DNA of 44,864 nt, taken from an uncultured Burkholderiales bacterium (lineage in GTDB: Bacteria; Pseudomonadota; Gammaproteobacteria; Burkholderiales; Burkholderiaceae_C). Each line of letters starts with the position of its first letter. The first letter of the stretch is position 1. The notes beneath the pieces are model-generated. The model ran no database searches. It was not told where the DNA came from and worked only from the letters and a program-made list of their open reading frames with translations. Where the stretch lies: assembly GCA_903822825.1 (NCBI GenBank), contig CAIJQQ010000017.1, forward strand, positions 1 through 44,864. The letters are read 5' to 3'. The translations under genes were made by a program, and so were the position numbers. Positions 15,632 to 24,398 of this stretch are shown here, in pieces.

Positions 15632-16717
15632 CTCCAAATCGATCCTTCTGGCTTGTGGTCCCAAATTGAAGTTTGGGCGCGTGAGCTTGGATTGTCCCAA
15701 ATTGGCGTGACCGGCATTGATTTGTCGTCCGCCGAGCCCGGATTGCAAGCCTGGCTGGATGCCGGTTTTCACGGCAGCATGGCCTACATGGCCTCTCACG
15801 GCATGAAGCGCGCCCGCCCGGCCGAGCTGGTGGCGGGCACGGTGAGTGTCATCACCGCCCGCATGGATTACCTGCCGCAAGGCACACCAGCTGACTGGGC
15901 AGACCGCGAGCGCGAGCGCTGGCTGCAGCCTGGTGAAGCCATTGTTTCGGTTTATGCCCGGGGGCGGGACTACCACAAGGTGCTGCGCAGCCGCCTGCAA
16001 AAACTGCAGGAGCGCATTGCTTTGGCCATTGGCCCGTTTGGCCACCGCGTGTTCACCGACTCGGCCCCCGTGCTGGAGGCCGAGCTGGCCACGCGCGGCG
16101 GGCTGGGTTGGCGTGGCAAACACACCCTGGTGCTGTCCCGTGAAGCAGGCTCCATGTTTTTTTTGGGTGAGTTGTTTGTGGACTTTGCCTTGCCCGCCAC
16201 GCCTGCACAGAGCGCGCATTGTGGGCAATGCACCGCTTGCATGGACTTGTGCCCCACGCAGGCCATCGTGGGGCCCTACCAGCTCGATGCGCGACGCTGC
16301 ATTTCTTATCTCACGATCGAGCACGAGGGGCCGATCCCCCATGAACTGCGACCCCTGATCGGTAACCGCGTCTATGGCTGCGACGATTGCCAGCTCGCTT
16401 GCCCCTGGAACAAGTTCGCACAGATGAGCGCTGAGACCGACTGGCAGGCCCGCCCGGGCTTGGCGGGCAGTGGCATTGCCGATCTGCTGGGCTGGAGCGA
16501 AGAAGAATTTTTGCGCCGCACCGAGGGCTCGGCCATTCGCCGCATCGGCCACGCCCGCTGGCTGCGCAACCTGGCCTTGGCGGCAGGCAACGCGCTGGCC
16601 AGCAGCGTTTTGACGCCAGCCGAACGGACCCGATTGAGTCAGGCCTTGCAGGCCCATGCCGGGCATCCGGATGCGGCGGTCAGCGAGCAGGTGGCCTGGT
16701 CGCTGGCGCAGGCCTGA
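15617..16717 (+). CDS. queG: Epoxyqueuosine reductase QueG
   Basis: 366 residues. Cobalamin- and iron-sulfur-dependent enzyme for the last step of queuosine synthesis in tRNA. The two cluster motifs are clear: Cys202, Cys205, Cys208 and Cys212 in CGQCTACMDLCPTQAI, and Cys255, Cys258 and Cys262 in CDDCQLACPWNKFA. Other family phrases are RVFTDSAPVLEAELATRGGLGW and GKHTLVLSREAGS. The GTG at 15617 is chosen because it gives an N-terminus of family length (TERHLQIDPSGLWSQIEVWA) and sits just after a TACAAT box; an upstream extension would be antisense to tsaE. The C-terminal HEAT-like repeat region is complete. Convergent with the AEC gene, 24 bases away. Confidence 0.95.
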   Translation: MTERHLQIDPSGLWSQIEVWARELGLSQIGVTGIDLSSAEPGLQAWLDAGFHGSMAYMASHGMKRARPAELVAGTVSVITARMDYLPQGTPADWADRERERWLQPGEAIVSVYARGRDYHKVLRSRLQKLQERIALAIGPFGHRVFTDSAPVLEAELATRGGLGWRGKHTLVLSREAGSMFFLGELFVDFALPATPAQSAHCGQCTACMDLCPTQAIVGPYQLDARRCISYLTIEHEGPIPHELRPLIGNRVYGCDDCQLACPWNKFAQMSAETDWQARPGLAGSGIADLLGWSEEEFLRRTEGSAIRRIGHARWLRNLALAAGNALASSVLTPAERTRLSQALQAHAGHPDAAVSEQVAWSLAQA

Positions 16718-16741
16718 ATCGGCCCAGGTGCTCCGCGCTGT

Positions 16742-17647
16742 TCAGCGCAAAACGCTCAGCGCAAACGGCAGACTCATCATGCCCGAGAGGGTGGACAGCG
16801 TGACCAGCGCGCCCACATAAGCGCCGTTGTAGCCCATGCGGGTGGCGAGCACATAGCAAGTCGATGCTGTTGGCAAGGCCGAAAAAGCCAACAGCACGGT
16901 GCTTTGCGTGGCGTCGAGTGACATCACGCGGGCCCAGCCCCAAGCCATCAGTGGCACCATCAGGTGCTTGCACAGCAAGATGGACACGGCCAACACCTTG
17001 CCCTTGTTCAGGCTGGTCAGTTGCATGCCCGCGCCTGCTGCCATCAGGCCCAGCGCCAAGGAAGCGCCACCAATGCGCTGAACGCTGGGCTCCAACCACA
17101 CAGGCATGTGAAAGCCCAGCAAGTTGGCGATCAGACCGGATGCTGTAGCGACGATCAGCGGGTTGCGCAGCAGTTGCTGCCCGAAGTGGCTGTTGCCATG
17201 TCGGGCCATGGGCCACACGGCGGCCATGTTGAACAGGGGTACACAAAAACCGATAAGGCAGGAGATCAGCAGCAGGCCTTGCGGCCCCGCAATGCGCTCG
17301 GCCAAGGCAAGGGCAATGAAAGAGTTGAAGCGAAAGCCCACTTGCGCGCTGGCCGCGTGGTCTTTTTTGTCGAGATGGCGGCCCAGGATGGGCCAGTAGG
17401 GCAGGCTGTACGACAGCGCAATCGCGCTCACGCCCAGGCACAGGCCTGCGGCAATCAGGCTCGATGTGGCCGCCAAATCCAAGGGGCTTTTGACGATCGA
17501 ATGGAACAGCAGGACGGGAAACAGAAAGTAATACACCAGGCTGTCGACCTGCTGCCAGACCGAGCGGTTGAGCGCGGTGTAACGACACACCAGGTAGCCG
17601 CACAAAATCAGGGAAAAGTCTGGGAAAAGGAGTTGAGCGTAATTCAC
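16742..17647 (-). CDS. AEC family transporter (auxin efflux carrier-like)
   Basis: A 301-residue membrane protein with about 8-10 hydrophobic helices. It resembles the AEC family by FPDFSLILCGYLVCRY near the start, the conserved central segment FCVPLFNMAAVWPMAR, NPLIVATASGLIANLLG, and the last helices with LPTASTCYVLATRMGYNGAYVGALVTLSTL. Such carriers move small carboxylates or related anions in bacteria; the substrate here is unknown. Two starts are possible: ATG at 17695 or GTG at 17647. I prefer the GTG because the family phrase begins there and a TATGCT hexamer lies exactly 6 bases upstream, as in other leaderless candidates in this window. Divergent from the second Bug gene. Confidence 0.88.
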   Translation of the reverse strand: MNYAQLLFPDFSLILCGYLVCRYTALNRSVWQQVDSLVYYFLFPVLLFHSIVKSPLDLAATSSLIAAGLCLGVSAIALSYSLPYWPILGRHLDKKDHAASAQVGFRFNSFIALALAERIAGPQGLLLISCLIGFCVPLFNMAAVWPMARHGNSHFGQQLLRNPLIVATASGLIANLLGFHMPVWLEPSVQRIGGASLALGLMAAGAGMQLTSLNKGKVLAVSILLCKHLMVPLMAWGWARVMSLDATQSTVLLAFSALPTASTCYVLATRMGYNGAYVGALVTLSTLSGMMSLPFALSVLR

Positions 17648-17653
17648 CGAGCG

Positions 17654-17659
17654 AGCATA
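17654..17659 (-). promoter_or_regulatory. Candidate -10 element of the AEC transporter gene
   Basis: On the minus strand TATGCT is followed by 6 bases and the GTG at 17647. Match to TATAAT is 4 of 6, so this is the weakest of the series; its value lies in the identical spacing. Confidence 0.35.
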
Positions 17660-17779
17660 GCTGCACAAGGGGCCTGAGCCTGTCCCTTTGGGCACCGCAA
17701 GGGGTGAACTGTGGGTTTATCCCGTGCCGGAGCTGTTCGGTTTGTGCCTATGATTGAGCCTATGAATTCAGGAGTTCCT

Positions 17780-18745
17780 ATGAAACGTCGCCATGTCATT
17801 TCCTACGCCGCTTTGCTCGCAATGTCGGCCCCGGTGTGGGCTCAGTCCTACCCCAATAAAGTGATCAAGCTCCAAGTGCCATTTGCCCCTGGAGGGACCA
17901 CCGACATCGTTGCCCGTGTGATTTCAGAGCCCTTGGGCAAAGTTTTGGGGCAATCGGTGGTGGTGGAAAACAAGGCCGGTGGCGGTGGTGTGGTGGGGGC
18001 CAACGAAACGGCCAAGTCTGCGCCTGACGGCTACAGCCTGGGGGTGGCCACCGTGTCGACCACGGCGGCCAACCCGGCCATCAACCCCAAGATCCCTTAC
18101 AACCCGGTCACCGACTTCACCCCCATCGTCAACATTGCGGCCACGCCCAATGTGATTGCGGTGCACCCCAGCTTTCCGGCACACGACTACAAAGGGTTTG
18201 TGGCCGAGCTCAAAAAGAACCCGGGACGCTATTCCTACTCTTCATCGGGCACAGGTGGCATTGGCCATCTGCAGACCGAGTTGTGGAAGAGCTTGGCGGG
18301 TGTGTTCATCACCCACATCCCTTACCGGGGCGCAGGCCCTGCATTGAACGACACGGTGGCCGGACAAGTGCCGATCATTTTTGACAACATGCCCTCGGCC
18401 ATGCCCTTCATCCAAACGGGCAAATTGATTCCCATCGTTGTTGCTGCACCCCAGCGGTTGCCCCAATTGCCCAATGTGCCAACCTTCAAAGAAGTGGGTC
18501 TGGAGCCGGTCAACCGCATGGCTTACTACGGCATTTATGGCCCTAAAAATTTGCCCAAAGAAGTGGTGGAAAAGATCAACGCAGGTGTGAAAAAGGCACT
18601 GCAAGATCCGGCAGTGGCCAAACGCATTCAGGACACGGGCTCTTTGGTGGTGGGCAACTCGCCTGAAGAATTCGCCGCCCAGATCAAGGCCGAGTTCGAG
18701 GTCTACAAAAAGGTTGTTGACCAGCAAAAGCTCAAGCTCGACTGA
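17780..18745 (+). CDS. Bug/TctC family periplasmic solute-binding protein
   Basis: A 321-residue tripartite tricarboxylate transporter substrate-binding protein. The signal peptide is MKRRHVISYAALLAMSAPVW, with cleavage after AQ. The mature part shows the Bug phrases YPNKVIKLQVPFAPGGTTD and VVVENKAGGGGVVGAN. The ATG at 17780 has GGAG at 17771-17774, which decides the start over an upstream in-frame ATG at 17711. No TctAB genes are near. Its stop codon overlaps the start codon of xerD (TGATG at 18743-18747), so the two are probably co-transcribed and translationally coupled, a functionally odd pairing. Confidence 0.93.
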   Translation: MKRRHVISYAALLAMSAPVWAQSYPNKVIKLQVPFAPGGTTDIVARVISEPLGKVLGQSVVVENKAGGGGVVGANETAKSAPDGYSLGVATVSTTAANPAINPKIPYNPVTDFTPIVNIAATPNVIAVHPSFPAHDYKGFVAELKKNPGRYSYSSSGTGGIGHLQTELWKSLAGVFITHIPYRGAGPALNDTVAGQVPIIFDNMPSAMPFIQTGKLIPIVVAAPQRLPQLPNVPTFKEVGLEPVNRMAYYGIYGPKNLPKEVVEKINAGVKKALQDPAVAKRIQDTGSLVVGNSPEEFAAQIKAEFEVYKKVVDQQKLKLD

Positions 18746-19653
18746 TGCACCCTGACAGCCAGTCGGCCATCGACCGTTTTGCCGATGCCCTTTGGCTGGA
18801 AGATGGCTTGGCTGCCAACAGCCTGGCGGCCTACAAGCGTGACTTGGAATTGTTCTCCAGTTGGCTGTATTTGCAGCACGCGCTGGCGCTGGACCAGACG
18901 CAGGAGCACCACCTGCAAGCCTATTTTGCCGTGCGACATGCCCAGAGCAAGGCGACGTCCGCCAACCGCCGCCTGACAGTCTTCAAACGTTATTTTCGAT
19001 GGGCCCTGCGCGAGCGGCTCATCCACGCCGATCCGACCCTCAAGCTGCTGGCCGCCAAACAGACGTTGCGCGTGCCCAAAACCCTGAGCGAAGCCCAGGT
19101 GGACGGTTTGCTGCGCGCACCCGACGATGCCACCGAGCTGGGCTTGCGTGACCGCGCCATGTTGGAGTTGATGTACGCGAGCGGCCTGCGCGTGAGCGAG
19201 TTGGTGCAGCTCAAAACCCTCCATGTCTCGCTCAATGACGGCGTGCTGCGCATCATGGGCAAGGGCAGCAAGGAGCGCTTGGTGCCCTTTGGCCAAGAGG
19301 CGCGTGAATGGCTCGAGCGCTACCTGCAGGGCGCTCGCCCCGCCTTGCTTGGATCGCGCCAGACCGATGCCTTGTTTGTCACCACCAGCGGAACCACCCC
19401 CGGCACCGCCATGTCGCGCGTCATGTTCTGGAGCTTGGTCAAGCGCTACGCCATCGACGCAGGCATCACCGCGCCCCTGTCGCCGCACACCTTGCGCCAC
19501 GCCTTTGCCACGCATTTACTCAACCACGGGGCTGATTTGCGTGCCGTGCAAATGCTTTTAGGGCATGCCGACATCTCGACCACCACCATTTACACCCATG
19601 TGGCGCGCGAGCGACTCAAATCGCTGCACGCTCAGCACCACCCTCGGGGCTAA
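18745..19653 (+). CDS. xerD: Site-specific tyrosine recombinase XerD
   Basis: 302 residues, the family length. Works with XerC at dif to resolve chromosome dimers at cell division. The N-terminal SAM-like domain spans about residues 1-95 and the catalytic domain 110-300. The catalytic set is visible: Arg149 in MYASGLRVSELV, a beta-hairpin Lys in GKGSKERLVPFG, His248 and Arg251 in SPHTLRHAFATHLL, His274 in LLGHADISTT and the nucleophile Tyr283 in TIYTHV. The ATG overlaps the stop of the upstream Bug gene. It could in principle be XerC, but the sequence phrases fit XerD better. It is not part of a mobile element as far as visible. Confidence 0.93.
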   Translation: MHPDSQSAIDRFADALWLEDGLAANSLAAYKRDLELFSSWLYLQHALALDQTQEHHLQAYFAVRHAQSKATSANRRLTVFKRYFRWALRERLIHADPTLKLLAAKQTLRVPKTLSEAQVDGLLRAPDDATELGLRDRAMLELMYASGLRVSELVQLKTLHVSLNDGVLRIMGKGSKERLVPFGQEAREWLERYLQGARPALLGSRQTDALFVTTSGTTPGTAMSRVMFWSLVKRYAIDAGITAPLSPHTLRHAFATHLLNHGADLRAVQMLLGHADISTTTIYTHVARERLKSLHAQHHPRG

Positions 19654-19703
19654 ATCTTTATAGCGGGTTTTTCAATAGCCGGAAATACAAACAATAAATG
19701 TCT

Positions 19704-19720
19704 CTATGACGAGGTCATAG
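19704..19720. promoter_or_regulatory. Operator-like inverted repeat upstream of the ABC transporter operon
   Basis: CTATGAC-GAG-GTCATAG is a perfect 7-base inverted repeat around 3 bases, about 77 bases before the first gene of the transporter operon. An AT-rich stretch just before it (AATACAAACAATAAATG) is a plausible -10 region. Size and symmetry suit a dimeric repressor or activator of the GntR or LysR kind. No regulator gene is adjacent. Confidence 0.45.
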
Positions 19721-19796
19721 AAGCTTCATGCCTTCGCCGCAGCAAATTCACATGTCACGGTCAACATGGGTTTTTTGGTTCTCTGAGGTGCATGCC

Positions 19797-21455
19797 GTGA
19801 AACATCATTTGCTAAAGACGTTGCTGCTGGTTTCAACTTTGACATGGTTGGGCACTGCCAGCGCTCAAACCGACAAACGCCCAACAGTTCGCGTGGCCGT
19901 TCAGCAGGTTGCCAATTCGGGTACGTTGACGCCTTTGCGCGAACAATCGAACGTGGGCTCGCGCTCCTTCCCCATGATTTACTCAGGTTTGATTGAACTG
20001 GATCGCCAAGGTGATTTGTCGCTCAAGCCGGGCTTGGCCACTTCTTGGAAGCGCATCGATGACTTCACGGTGGAACTCAAACTGCGCAAAGGCGTGAAGT
20101 TCCACAACGGTGATGAGATGACCGCCGACGATGTGGCCTTCACTTTTGGGCCCGAGTACATGTTTGGCAGCACCAAACCCTTGGTCGTTGGCCAAGTCGC
20201 TGCAACCATTGCCACCACGACCAATCAAACACCTGCCACGGCAGTCAAACTGACTGCGGCCACTTTGCCGCCCGAAGTGCCTGCGGTCGCCAGGCGCATG
20301 TGGCCTTCGTTGGCGCAGGTCAAAATCATTGACAAATACACCGTGCGGTTCATCAACCTGGCCCCCGATTTGACCATCGAGGGGCGTTTGGCACGGTCAT
20401 CTGAAATCATCTCGAAGCGCGCCTTTTTAGAAGCCAAAGACTGGGCCACTTGGGCGCGTTCGCCCGTGGCCGCTGGGCCTTTCAAGGTCAAAGAATTCAA
20501 GCCGGACAACAGCTTGGTGTTGACTGCGCACGATGCTTATTACGGCGGCAAACCCAATGTGAAAGAAGTGCGCTACCAAGTCGTGCCGGAAGTTTCCGGG
20601 CGCGTCAACGGCTTGCTCAGTGGCGAGTACGATTTTGTCACCGACATTCCGCCTGACCAGATCAAGACCATCGAAGCCAACCCCAAGTTTGAAGTGGTTG
20701 GTGGCCCCGTGCTCAATCACCGCATCATCGTCTTTGACAAGAACCACCCGCAGCTGGCCAACCCCAAAATTCGTCTGGCCATGGCCCATGCGATTGACCG
20801 TGACGCGATTGTCAAATCCTTGTGGGGCAACCGCACCAGCGTGCCCGCAGGTTTGCAGTGGGAGTATTACGGACCCATGTTCCAGAAAAACTGGAGCGTC
20901 CCCAAGTACGACCCCGCACTGGCGGCCCGTTTGGTCAAAGAGGCCGGCTACAAGGGTGAGCCCATTCCATTTCGGGTCTTGAACAATTACTACACCAACC
21001 AAGTGCAAACGGCGCAAGTGTTGGCTGAAATGTGGCGTGCCGTCGGCCTGAACGTGGACATGCAGATGAAAGAAAACTGGGGTCAAATTTTTGAAACAGC
21101 CAACGCCGCCCGCGGTGTGCGTGACTGGTCAAACTCAGCCCCCTTCAACGATCCGGTCAGCTCCATCGTGAACCAACACGGCCCCAACGGCCAACAACAA
21201 CAAATGGGCGAGTGGAAGAACAGCGAGTTCAATACCTTGTCCACTTTGCTGGAAACATCCACCAACATGGACAACCGCAACCGCGCATTCCGCCGCATGC
21301 TGGAAATTGCAGAACGTGAAGATCCCGCTTACACCGTGCTGCACCGCAACGTGGTGTTTTATGGCAAACGCAAAGACATCCAGTGGAAATGGTCTCCCAC
21401 CTTCACCATGGACTTCAGGCCTGCCAACCTGACCATGCCCGTCAGTGGCAAATGA
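19797..21455 (+). CDS. Peptide/nickel-type ABC transporter substrate-binding protein
   Basis: A family-5 extracellular solute-binding protein of 552 residues from the GTG at 19797. The GTG gives a clean signal peptide (VKHHLLKTLLLVSTLTW, cleavage after SAQ) and has a GAGG sequence about 8 bases upstream; upstream ATGs at 19728 and 19752 would put 15-23 odd residues before it. Family phrases are SFPMIYSGLIELDRQGDLSL, LRKGVKFHNGDEMTADDVAF and IRLAMAHAIDRDAIVKSLWG. It captures the substrate in the periplasm for the permease encoded downstream. Its stop overlaps the next start (ATGA). The ligand cannot be read from sequence; the hydrolase at the operon end hints at an organic phosphonate or sulfate ester rather than a peptide. 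Confidence 0.93.
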   Translation: MKHHLLKTLLLVSTLTWLGTASAQTDKRPTVRVAVQQVANSGTLTPLREQSNVGSRSFPMIYSGLIELDRQGDLSLKPGLATSWKRIDDFTVELKLRKGVKFHNGDEMTADDVAFTFGPEYMFGSTKPLVVGQVAATIATTTNQTPATAVKLTAATLPPEVPAVARRMWPSLAQVKIIDKYTVRFINLAPDLTIEGRLARSSEIISKRAFLEAKDWATWARSPVAAGPFKVKEFKPDNSLVLTAHDAYYGGKPNVKEVRYQVVPEVSGRVNGLLSGEYDFVTDIPPDQIKTIEANPKFEVVGGPVLNHRIIVFDKNHPQLANPKIRLAMAHAIDRDAIVKSLWGNRTSVPAGLQWEYYGPMFQKNWSVPKYDPALAARLVKEAGYKGEPIPFRVLNNYYTNQVQTAQVLAEMWRAVGLNVDMQMKENWGQIFETANAARGVRDWSNSAPFNDPVSSIVNQHGPNGQQQQMGEWKNSEFNTLSTLLETSTNMDNRNRAFRRMLEIAEREDPAYTVLHRNVVFYGKRKDIQWKWSPTFTMDFRPANLTMPVSGK

Positions 21456-22453
21456 CTGAATTGGCGACCCCACAGCCTCACCAAAGCGCCCCTCAAGTCT
21501 TGGTGAGTCTGCGTGGGCTGACGGTGAGCTTTGGCTCTGGCGCATCGCAAGTCCAGGTGCTGCATGGCCTTGATTTGGATGTCCATGCGGGCGAGTCTTT
21601 GGGCATGGTCGGCGAGTCCGGTTGCGGCAAAAGCGTGACCTGGCTGGCCGCTTTGGGATTGCTCGGAGCGCATGCCCAGGTTCACGGTGAATTTCGTTTG
21701 GCGGGTGAACGTTTTGATGGCCTGAGTGACAAGGCTTTGTCTTTGATTCGCGGGCGTCGCATTGCGATGATTTTTCAGGACCCGGCCTCGGCTTTGAATC
21801 CTGTGCACCGGATCGGGCAGCAGTTGGTAGAGGCCGTGAGCTTGCACAAAGGACTCCAAGGGGAGGCCGCCCGTGCGCAAGCGGTGCGTTTGTTGGATCA
21901 GGTGCACATCCCCAACGCTCGTCAACGCTTCGATGCCTATCCGCATGAACTGTCGGGCGGTATGAACCAGCGCGTCATGATTGCCATGGCGCTGGCTGGA
22001 GAGCCGGATTTGCTGATCGCAGACGAGCCGACCACCGCCTTGGACGCCACGATTCAAGCCCAAATTTTGGATTTGCTGTCTGAAGTGCGCCGCGACCAGG
22101 GCATGGCCATGGTCTTGATTTCGCATGACCTGAGTGTGATTGCGCAAGAATGCTCGCGGGTCATGGTGATGTACGCGGGCCGCGCTGCCGAAATTGCAGC
22201 CACCGACAACTTGTTTCGCACCGCCAAGCATCCTTACACGCAGGGTTTGTTGTCTTGTGTTCCCGATGTGGCTTCCCCCCAAAAACGCCTGACGGCCATT
22301 CCGGGGCAAGTGCCTGAAGCGGGCCGATTGCCCAAAGGCTGCAGCTTTGAGCCCCGATGTGCCCATTCGATGGCCCAGTGCAGAGGGCTTGTGCCGACGC
22401 TTTCTCTTGTTGAGCTTGACCACCAAGTGGCTTGTTTTTTGGCGACACCATGA
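21452..22453 (+). CDS. ABC transporter ATP-binding protein, DppD/OppD type
   Basis: 333 residues. Walker [10 protein letters not shown]-loop [11 protein letters not shown], signature [16 protein letters not shown] and Walker [13 protein letters not shown] are all intact. The C-terminal oligopeptide-transporter extension carries the cysteine pattern [16 protein letters not shown] plus a later Cys, which in DppD-type proteins can hold an iron-sulfur cluster. The ATG at 21452 overlaps the upstream stop (ATGA) and precedes the ABC domain at a normal distance. It forms a heterodimeric motor with the following DppF-type protein, inferred from family and adjacency. Confidence 0.95.
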   Translation: MTELATPQPHQSAPQVLVSLRGLTVSFGSGASQVQVLHGLDLDVHAGESLGMVGESGCGKSVTWLAALGLLGAHAQVHGEFRLAGERFDGLSDKALSLIRGRRIAMIFQDPASALNPVHRIGQQLVEAVSLHKGLQGEAARAQAVRLLDQVHIPNARQRFDAYPHELSGGMNQRVMIAMALAGEPDLLIADEPTTALDATIQAQILDLLSEVRRDQGMAMVLISHDLSVIAQECSRVMVMYAGRAAEIAATDNLFRTAKHPYTQGLLSCVPDVASPQKRLTAIPGQVPEAGRLPKGCSFEPRCAHSMAQCRGLVPTLSLVELDHQVACFLATP

Positions 22454-23460
22454 CCCCATTGCTTCAAGTTCAAGAGCTGCGCAAGCACTTTCAGGTGAGC
22501 GTGCCTGAAGGCTGGCGTCAGCGAAAAGCCAACTTGCGCGCCGTCGATGGCATTTCATTTGATTTGCACGCGGGTCAAACCCTCGGCTTGGTCGGTGAGT
22601 CTGGTTGCGGTAAAACCACCACGGCACGTGTCGTGCTGGGCTTGACCGAGGCCACCCAAGGCCAAGTTTTGTTCAACGGCCAGCCCGTCGCGGCGAAGCG
22701 CGATGCGACTTGGCGAGCCCAGCGGCAAAACATGCAGATGGTCTACCAAAACCCGCTGGGGGCATTGGACAGGCGTTTGAATGTGATCTCGCAAGTGCTG
22801 GAGCCCTTGCTGATTCACAGCTTGGGTGATGCGCTTTCTAGGACGGAGCAAGCCCAAGACTTGATGGTCTCCATGGGACTTCCGAAGCCCTTGTGGCAAC
22901 GCTATCCGCATGAGCTTTCGGGTGGGCAACGCCAGCGCGTGGTGCTCGCGCGCGCCCTCATTCTCAAGCCCAGCTTGTTGGTGTGTGATGAACCCGTGTC
23001 GGCCTTGGACGTGTCGATTCAGGCCCAGGTGATCAATTTATTGCAAGACGTCCAAGAGCGGATGGGTGTCGCCTATTTGTTCATCAGCCACGACCTCAAG
23101 GTGGTTCGTCAAGTCAGTGACCAAGTGGCGGTGATGTATTTGGGGCACATCGTGGAGCAGGCACCTCCCCAGCAATTGTTCAGCGAACCCTTGCACCCTT
23201 ACTCCCAAGCTTTGGTGTCTTCGGTGCCATCACTTTGGCAACGAAGCAACCCGAAGCGGCACATCTTGCAAGGCGATCCTCCCAGCCCGCTGTCACTTCA
23301 AAGGGGTTGTGTTTTTCAAAATCGATGCCCGCATGCGCAAGCCATTTGCCGTGAGGTGCCGCCGCGTTTGACCCCTCTGAGCTCTGAGCGTCAAGTCGCC
23401 TGTCATTTGGTCTCAGAGCAGGCGGGTATGCCCGATGCACCTTTGGAGTCCCTCGCATGA
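22450..23460 (+). CDS. ABC transporter ATP-binding protein, DppF/OppF type
   Basis: 336 residues. Walker A GESGCGKTTTARVVLGL, Q-loop MVYQNPLGALDRR, signature LSGGQRQRVVLARALI and Walker B LLVCDEPVSALDVS are intact. The C-terminal family extension GCVFQNRCPHAQAIC is present. The start at 22450 overlaps the preceding stop by ATGA. It is the second ATPase of the transporter. Confidence 0.95.
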   Translation: MTPLLQVQELRKHFQVSVPEGWRQRKANLRAVDGISFDLHAGQTLGLVGESGCGKTTTARVVLGLTEATQGQVLFNGQPVAAKRDATWRAQRQNMQMVYQNPLGALDRRLNVISQVLEPLLIHSLGDALSRTEQAQDLMVSMGLPKPLWQRYPHELSGGQRQRVVLARALILKPSLLVCDEPVSALDVSIQAQVINLLQDVQERMGVAYLFISHDLKVVRQVSDQVAVMYLGHIVEQAPPQQLFSEPLHPYSQALVSSVPSLWQRSNPKRHILQGDPPSPLSLQRGCVFQNRCPHAQAICREVPPRLTPLSSERQVACHLVSEQAGMPDAPLESLA

Positions 23461-24398
23461 TGCGATTTTTGGTGATCCGGTTTTTACGCGGACTCTTGAC
23501 CTTGTTCTTGGTGCTCAGTTTTGCTTTTCTGATCCTGCGATCAACGGGTGATCCCGCCATGTTGATCATGTCTGCCGACGCGCCGCCGGAAGCCTTGGAG
23601 GCTTTTCGCAAAGGGTGGGGCTTGGATGCCCCCTTGTGGCAGCAGTATCTGGGCTATTTCAAAAACCTTGCACAGGGAAATTTCGGCTACTCGATGCGCG
23701 ACAAAAGCCCGGCCATGAATTTGGTTTTGGCCCGCATCCCAGCCACGCTCAGCTTGGCCCTTCCGGCCTTTGCTCTGAAGTTGCTGATCGGTATCTCTGC
23801 AGGTGTTTATGCCGCACTTCACCGCAACACCTGGATTGACCGGTTCTTGATCAGCCTGTCCATTGCCGGCTACACCATGCCCAGTTTTGTGTTGGGTTTG
23901 GTGCTGGTGCTGGTTTTTGCGGTGGGCTTGGGCTGGCTGCCCAGCGGGGGGGACGCCACTTGGCAGCACGCCATATTGCCTGTGATCACCCTCAGTTTAG
24001 GAGGCGCTGCGGTGCTGGCTCGGTTCACCCGATCTGCCATGCTCGAAGTCATGGGGCAATCTTATATCCGCACAGCCAGTGCCAAGGGATTGGTCTGGCG
24101 CCGCGTGGTGCTGCACCACGCCATGCCCAATGCGGCCATCCCGACGCTGACGGTGATTGGCTTCATGGTTGGCAGCTTGATCGCGGGTGCGGTGGTGGTG
24201 GAAAGTGTGTTCTCTTGGCCAGGGGTTGGCCGCTTGTTGGTGACCTCCGTGGCCAACAGGGACTTGGCCGTGGTGCAAAGTCTTTTGTTGTTGGTGGCCA
24301 CCACCATGGTGTCGGCCAACCTGCTGGTGGACATCCTTTACGGATGGATTGACCCGCGTGTTCGCTCAGGCCATGCCGCACAAGGAAAAAAAGCATGA
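23457..24398 (+). CDS. ABC transporter permease, DppB type
   Basis: 313 residues with six expected membrane segments. The N-terminus MMRFLVIRFLRGLLTLFLVL and the DppB-type phrase RSTGDPAMLIM are typical. The inner-membrane coupling segment (EAA loop) is near YIRTASAKGLVWRRVVLHHA. The start is ATGATG at 23457, so initiation at 23460 is equally possible; the first ATG overlaps the previous stop. It pairs with the next gene to form the channel. Confidence 0.95.
   Translation: MMRFLVIRFLRGLLTLFLVLSFAFLILRSTGDPAMLIMSADAPPEALEAFRKGWGLDAPLWQQYLGYFKNLAQGNFGYSMRDKSPAMNLVLARIPATLSLALPAFALKLLIGISAGVYAALHRNTWIDRFLISLSIAGYTMPSFVLGLVLVLVFAVGLGWLPSGGDATWQHAILPVITLSLGGAAVLARFTRSAMLEVMGQSYIRTASAKGLVWRRVVLHHAMPNAAIPTLTVIGFMVGSLIAGAVVVESVFSWPGVGRLLVTSVANRDLAVVQSLLLLVATTMVSANLLVDILYGWIDPRVRSGHAAQGKKA

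Noticed and set aside
15632..16666. 345-residue N-terminal extension of tsaE
   Set aside because: Antisense to queG with its iron-sulfur motifs; TsaE is a small protein and the Walker A distance fits the ATG at 15631.
18745..19653. xerD as an integrase of a mobile element
   Set aside because: Length and motifs match the housekeeping XerD, and there are no direct repeats, tRNA gene or element genes around it.
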